Source: Vicinamibacterales bacterium
GTDB lineage: Bacteria; Acidobacteriota; Vicinamibacteria; Vicinamibacterales; UBA2999
Assembly (NCBI GenBank): GCA_041659285.1
Contig: JBAZYO010000009.1
Coordinates: 152,154-216,153 of the forward strand
Reading direction: 5' to 3'
DNA: 64,000 bases
Positions 61,242 through 64,000 of this stretch are shown here, piece after piece (the stretch's first letter is position 1; each line of letters starts with the position of its first letter). The notes below the pieces were generated by a model. It made no database searches. It was not told the DNA's origin and worked only from the letters and a program-made list of their open reading frames with translations. A program made the position numbers and the translations under genes.

Positions 61242-62624
61242 ATGGTTGGTCACGAATTTCGACAGCGTAGCGTCCTGGCGGCAACACTCGGCGGCATCAT
61301 CCTGATTGCCGCTTCGGCTTCGGCCCAGACGGCCGCGGCCCCGACGTTCTCCAAGAACGTCGCGCCAATTCTCCAGAACAAGTGCCAGGAATGCCATCAG
61401 CCGAATTCGATCGCGCCGATGTCGCTGATCACGTTCGCGGAGAGCCGTCCGTGGGCGCGCTCGATCAAGAACCGCGTCTCGACGCGGCAAATGCCGCCCT
61501 GGCACATCGACCAGACCGTCGGCGTGCAGAAGTTCAAGAACGACATGTCGCTCTCGCAGAACGAGATCGACACCATCGTCGCGTGGGTGGACGCGGGCGC
61601 GCCGCAGGGCGACCCCAAGGACATGCCGCCGGCCAAGCAGATGCGCGCCGACAACGAGTGGAAGGGCGTGCAGGACGGCTTCGGCCCGCCCGACATCGTC
61701 GTGCGCAGCTCCGAGTACAAGATGCCGGCCAAGGGCCAGGACGTCTGGTACCGGCCGATGAGCGACATCCCGATCACCGAGCCGCGCTGGGTGAAGATGG
61801 TCGAGATTCGCCCCACCAACCTCCAGGCGCGCAAGGTGCTGCACCACTCGATCGCCTATCAGGTGCTGAGCCCGGACAATGTCGCGTCGGTCAACACCGG
61901 CACCGCCAACGGCCCGGCCGCAGCGGCCAGCACTGAAGACCTGGTCAACCGCCGCCCACAGTTGATGGAGTGGGCCATCGGCAAGGGCTACGACGTGTTC
62001 ACGCCCGGCACCGGCAAGCTGATCATGCCCGGCGAAAAGCTCTCGTGGGACCAGCACCTGCACCCGTCCGGCGAAGAGATCGACGCGGGTTCCGAAATCG
62101 CGCTGTGGCTTTATCCGAAAGGCCAGGAGCCGACCAAGCGCAGCTACCTGATTGGCTTCACCGGCCTCCAGCGGCGCGGCTTCCTCGACATTGCGCCCAA
62201 CTCCATCTCGCACACCGAGGGCTTCACGGTGCTGAAGGAGAACACGCTGATCACGAACTTCCAGCCGCACTTCCACCTCCGCGGCAAGGCCATGGAAGTC
62301 CGCGCGATCCTGCCCGACGGCAGCACCCAGGTGGTCAGCTACGTCGGCAAGTTCAACTTCAACTGGATGACCAACTACATCTACGCCGACGATGCGGCGC
62401 CGGCGTTCCCGAAGGGGACGATCATCCAGGTCAGTGCCTGGTATGACAACACCAAGGCCAACCCGAACAACCCGGATCCGGATCAGTGGGTCGGTTACGG
62501 CGACCGCACCGTCGATGAGATGGCACACGCCTGGATGAACGTCGTCTATCTGAGCGACGCCGAGTACAAGGCCTGGCTTGACGCGAAGAAGGCGCGCCAG
62601 GCCACCGAGGTCGTGCGGCAATAG
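61242..62624 (+). CDS. Secreted cytochrome c protein with copper monooxygenase-like domain
   Basis: 460 residues from the ATG at 61242, supported by GGGAGG 7 nt upstream and a signal peptide. A c-type heme site CQECH is at about residues 48-52. The later region has VLHHSIAYQV and the HxH pair FQPHFHLRGKAM, as in the type II copper ascorbate-dependent monooxygenase (PHM) fold that follows a cytochrome c domain in many acidobacterial proteins. It is likely a periplasmic redox enzyme. The substrate is unknown. Confidence 0.82.
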   Translation: MVGHEFRQRSVLAATLGGIILIAASASAQTAAAPTFSKNVAPILQNKCQECHQPNSIAPMSLITFAESRPWARSIKNRVSTRQMPPWHIDQTVGVQKFKNDMSLSQNEIDTIVAWVDAGAPQGDPKDMPPAKQMRADNEWKGVQDGFGPPDIVVRSSEYKMPAKGQDVWYRPMSDIPITEPRWVKMVEIRPTNLQARKVLHHSIAYQVLSPDNVASVNTGTANGPAAAASTEDLVNRRPQLMEWAIGKGYDVFTPGTGKLIMPGEKLSWDQHLHPSGEEIDAGSEIALWLYPKGQEPTKRSYLIGFTGLQRRGFLDIAPNSISHTEGFTVLKENTLITNFQPHFHLRGKAMEVRAILPDGSTQVVSYVGKFNFNWMTNYIYADDAAPAFPKGTIIQVSAWYDNTKANPNNPDPDQWVGYGDRTVDEMAHAWMNVVYLSDAEYKAWLDAKKARQATEVVRQ

Positions 62625-62626
62625 CC

Positions 62627-63508
62627 ATGCGCCGATTCCTGTCGACCCTCGCGCTCCTGGTGGGCGCGGGGGTTCTCTCCCTGTCCACGACCGCCGATCC
62701 CTCCGTCGCCGCCCAGCAGATCAGCGAGCCGTTTCGCAGTGCGGGCGCGAACGTCACACCGGCCTATGAAGGCTGGTTCACCAACGCCGACGGCACGCAC
62801 AGCCTCCTGATCGGCTACCTGAATCGCAACACGGGCCAGGTCATCGACGTGCCGATCGGGCCGAACAACCGCATGGAGCCGGGCGGGCCGGACCTGGGCC
62901 AACCCACGCATTTCCTGCCCGGACGCCAGACCGGCGTGTTCCTCATCACGGTGCCGAAAGAGTTCGACAAGAAGCAGCGGTTGACCTGGTCGATCACATC
63001 GAACGGCCAGACCGCGAGCGTCCCGTTCTGGCTCAACGAGCCGTACGAAGTGAACCCGTGGACCGACGTCGCGGTGGGCAACAAGCCGCCGGTGATTCGC
63101 TTCGACCCGGCCGGGCCGACGACTCAAGGACCGATCGGCATGGTGGCGAAGGCGATCTCGCGAACGGCGACCATGTCGGCGGGACTTTCGCTGCCGGTGT
63201 GGGCCACCGACGATGCGAAGTACTCGAGCGGATCGAATGCGCCGCAGCGCAATCCCCCGCCGGCCGTGATTCTGCACTGGTCGAAGTACCGCGGACCAGG
63301 CACGGTGACGTTCGACAAGACGCCGCCGGTGTTCGAGAAGACCGAAGGCGACGCCGTCTTCAACGGCAAGGCCACCGTGACGGCGAAGTTCAGCCAGCCC
63401 GGTGAATACGTCTTGCACGTCGACGCTGAGGACTATTCCGGACGCGGCGGCGGCGGCGAGGTGTGCTGCTTTACGACCGCGATGGTCAAGGTCACGGTTA
63501 CTCAGTAG
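62627..63508 (+). CDS. Secreted protein of unknown function, partner of the cytochrome c protein
   Basis: 293 residues with a signal peptide at about 1-22. No family can be named. A PAYEGWFTNADGTHSLLIGY segment, a beta-rich body, and AKFSQPGEYVLHVDAEDYSG at the end suggest Ig-like or cupredoxin-like modules. It starts 2 bp after the cytochrome gene stop, so the two are one operon. Confidence 0.78.
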   Translation: MRRFLSTLALLVGAGVLSLSTTADPSVAAQQISEPFRSAGANVTPAYEGWFTNADGTHSLLIGYLNRNTGQVIDVPIGPNNRMEPGGPDLGQPTHFLPGRQTGVFLITVPKEFDKKQRLTWSITSNGQTASVPFWLNEPYEVNPWTDVAVGNKPPVIRFDPAGPTTQGPIGMVAKAISRTATMSAGLSLPVWATDDAKYSSGSNAPQRNPPPAVILHWSKYRGPGTVTFDKTPPVFEKTEGDAVFNGKATVTAKFSQPGEYVLHVDAEDYSGRGGGGEVCCFTTAMVKVTVTQ

Positions 63509-63513
63509 TCCGA

Positions 63514-63533
63514 GGCGGCACTAAAGTGCCGCC
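63514..63533. repeat. Palindrome GGCGGCACTAAAGTGCCGCC
   Basis: CTAAAG-centred family. It is followed 10-15 bp later by a true terminator, so here it is not the terminator itself. Confidence 0.8.
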
Positions 63534-63544
63534 CTTCAGGCAAG

Positions 63545-63579
63545 AAGAAAGGGCACCCCGCGGCGGGTGCCCTTTTTTT
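63545..63579. terminator. Rho-independent terminator, bidirectional
   Basis: Stem GGGCACCC/GGGTGCCC (63551-63558 and 63565-63572) with a 6-nt GC-rich loop, then TTTTTTT. An A-rich run (AAGAAA) precedes it, so it can serve both converging transcription units. Confidence 0.9.
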
Positions 63580-63585
63580 GTTTGC

Positions 63586-64000
63586 CTATTTCGGTCGGGA
63601 CACCGGCGGGACGATGCCGTTCACGCGATAGGCAGTCACCAGCTTGCCGTAGTGCTCGCCCTGGTGTTCGAGCCAGCCAATCAACGACGGCGACTGCTTC
63701 GCCTCCACGACCGGGAACGACGCGGCGATCGCCGCTTCCATCTCCGCCACCATTGACGCGCGGGTCTTCGGCTTGCCCGCATCGGCCTTCTCGCGCGCCG
63801 CGAAGTCGAACTTCTCGCCCTTCGCCACCGCGGTGGTCATCTCCAGGCCAATCGTCACGTGGCGCAGTTCGTCGAGCACGCTGCGTGAGTCGGGATGCGG
63901 CTTCCATCCGAGCTTGTCGTCGGGGAACTGCGTGTCTTTCGCCATCGTCAGGATCTTGTTGTGCACGTTCTTCCACGAGTTCACGATCGTGGACTCGTAG
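63586..64000 (-). CDS. DinB-superfamily protein (5' end beyond window)
   Basis: About 138 codons are visible; the frame stays open to the right edge, so the start is missing (a GTG at 63984 is a possible but doubtful start). Helices carry LDELRHVTIGLEM and WLEHQGEHYGKLVTAYRV, the metal-binding His pattern of DinB-like four-helix bundles. The family includes thiol transferases; function is not known. Confidence 0.65.
   Translation of the reverse strand, partial: YESTIVNSWKNVHNKILTMAKDTQFPDDKLGWKPHPDSRSVLDELRHVTIGLEMTTAVAKGEKFDFAAREKADAGKPKTRASMVAEMEAAIAASFPVVEAKQSPSLIGWLEHQGEHYGKLVTAYRVNGIVPPVSRPK

Noticed and set aside
1..64000. tRNA, rRNA, prophage and insertion-sequence genes
   Set aside because: None recognised: no cloverleaf-like run with a TTCGANNC arm and CCA-type end, no transposase, no phage structural genes.

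Overview
The window is a GC-rich, densely coded bacterial chromosome segment. Its gene content points to an Acidobacteriota member, probably of the Vicinamibacteria type. The clues are two ADOP/MacB-like permeases, two secreted von Willebrand (TIGR03436-type) proteins, an FG-GAP/ASPIC protein, PQQ-type propellers, a secreted cytochrome c/monooxygenase-like protein, a very large M14 peptidase and an abundance of secreted hydrolases. This is inferred from protein families; there is no rRNA in the window. I found no tRNA, rRNA or CRISPR array by eye.

Layout. 1-7.6 kb (minus strand): an ECF sigma factor and a zinc-finger anti-sigma lead two HEAT-repeat proteins, a 29-residue-repeat protein and an M14 peptidase. 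7.7-13.9 kb: DinB-like protein, MscL, an FAD-linked oxidase, DUF1223, a LysE-type exporter, DUF1684 and heme A synthase. 14-29.4 kb: PQQ-propeller, ADOP permease, an STT3/AglB-like oligosaccharyltransferase divergent from a Tat-exported glycosylasparaginase, a GT39-like protein, a methyltransferase, a TolB-like propeller, exonuclease III, an NAD-binding protein, a VWA protein and a TPR lipoprotein. 29.5-32.8 kb: a PQQ dehydrogenase coupled to a 7TM-PAS sensor.

32.8-39.1 kb is an accessory island, and I consider it the main discovery. It holds a higA antitoxin with a broken higB toxin, then about 0.9 kb with no credible gene, then a tight four-gene operon: HTH protein, reverse transcriptase-Cas1 fusion, Cas2, and an unrecognised 213-residue protein. 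A RelE/ParE-type toxin-antitoxin pair follows. All catalytic motifs of both the RT and Cas1 halves are intact, yet the window has no CRISPR array, no Cas6 and no interference genes.

39.1-64 kb returns to ordinary chromosome: VWA protein, PfkB kinase, PafA-like phosphatase, YaeQ, FG-GAP protein, GxxExxY protein, amidase, MsrB, an alpha/beta hydrolase, a second ADOP permease, serine beta-lactamase-like hydrolase, D-aminoacylase, YkgJ-like protein, APC permease, aminotransferase, a VOC protein, the cytochrome c/monooxygenase-like protein and a DinB fragment at the edge.

A second theme is short dispersed palindromic repeats. At least six families occur between genes. Several copies lie in frame inside coding regions (stt3, the anti-sigma gene, pfkB, ctaA, the TPR lipoprotein and the phosphatase), in the manner of rickettsial palindromic elements.
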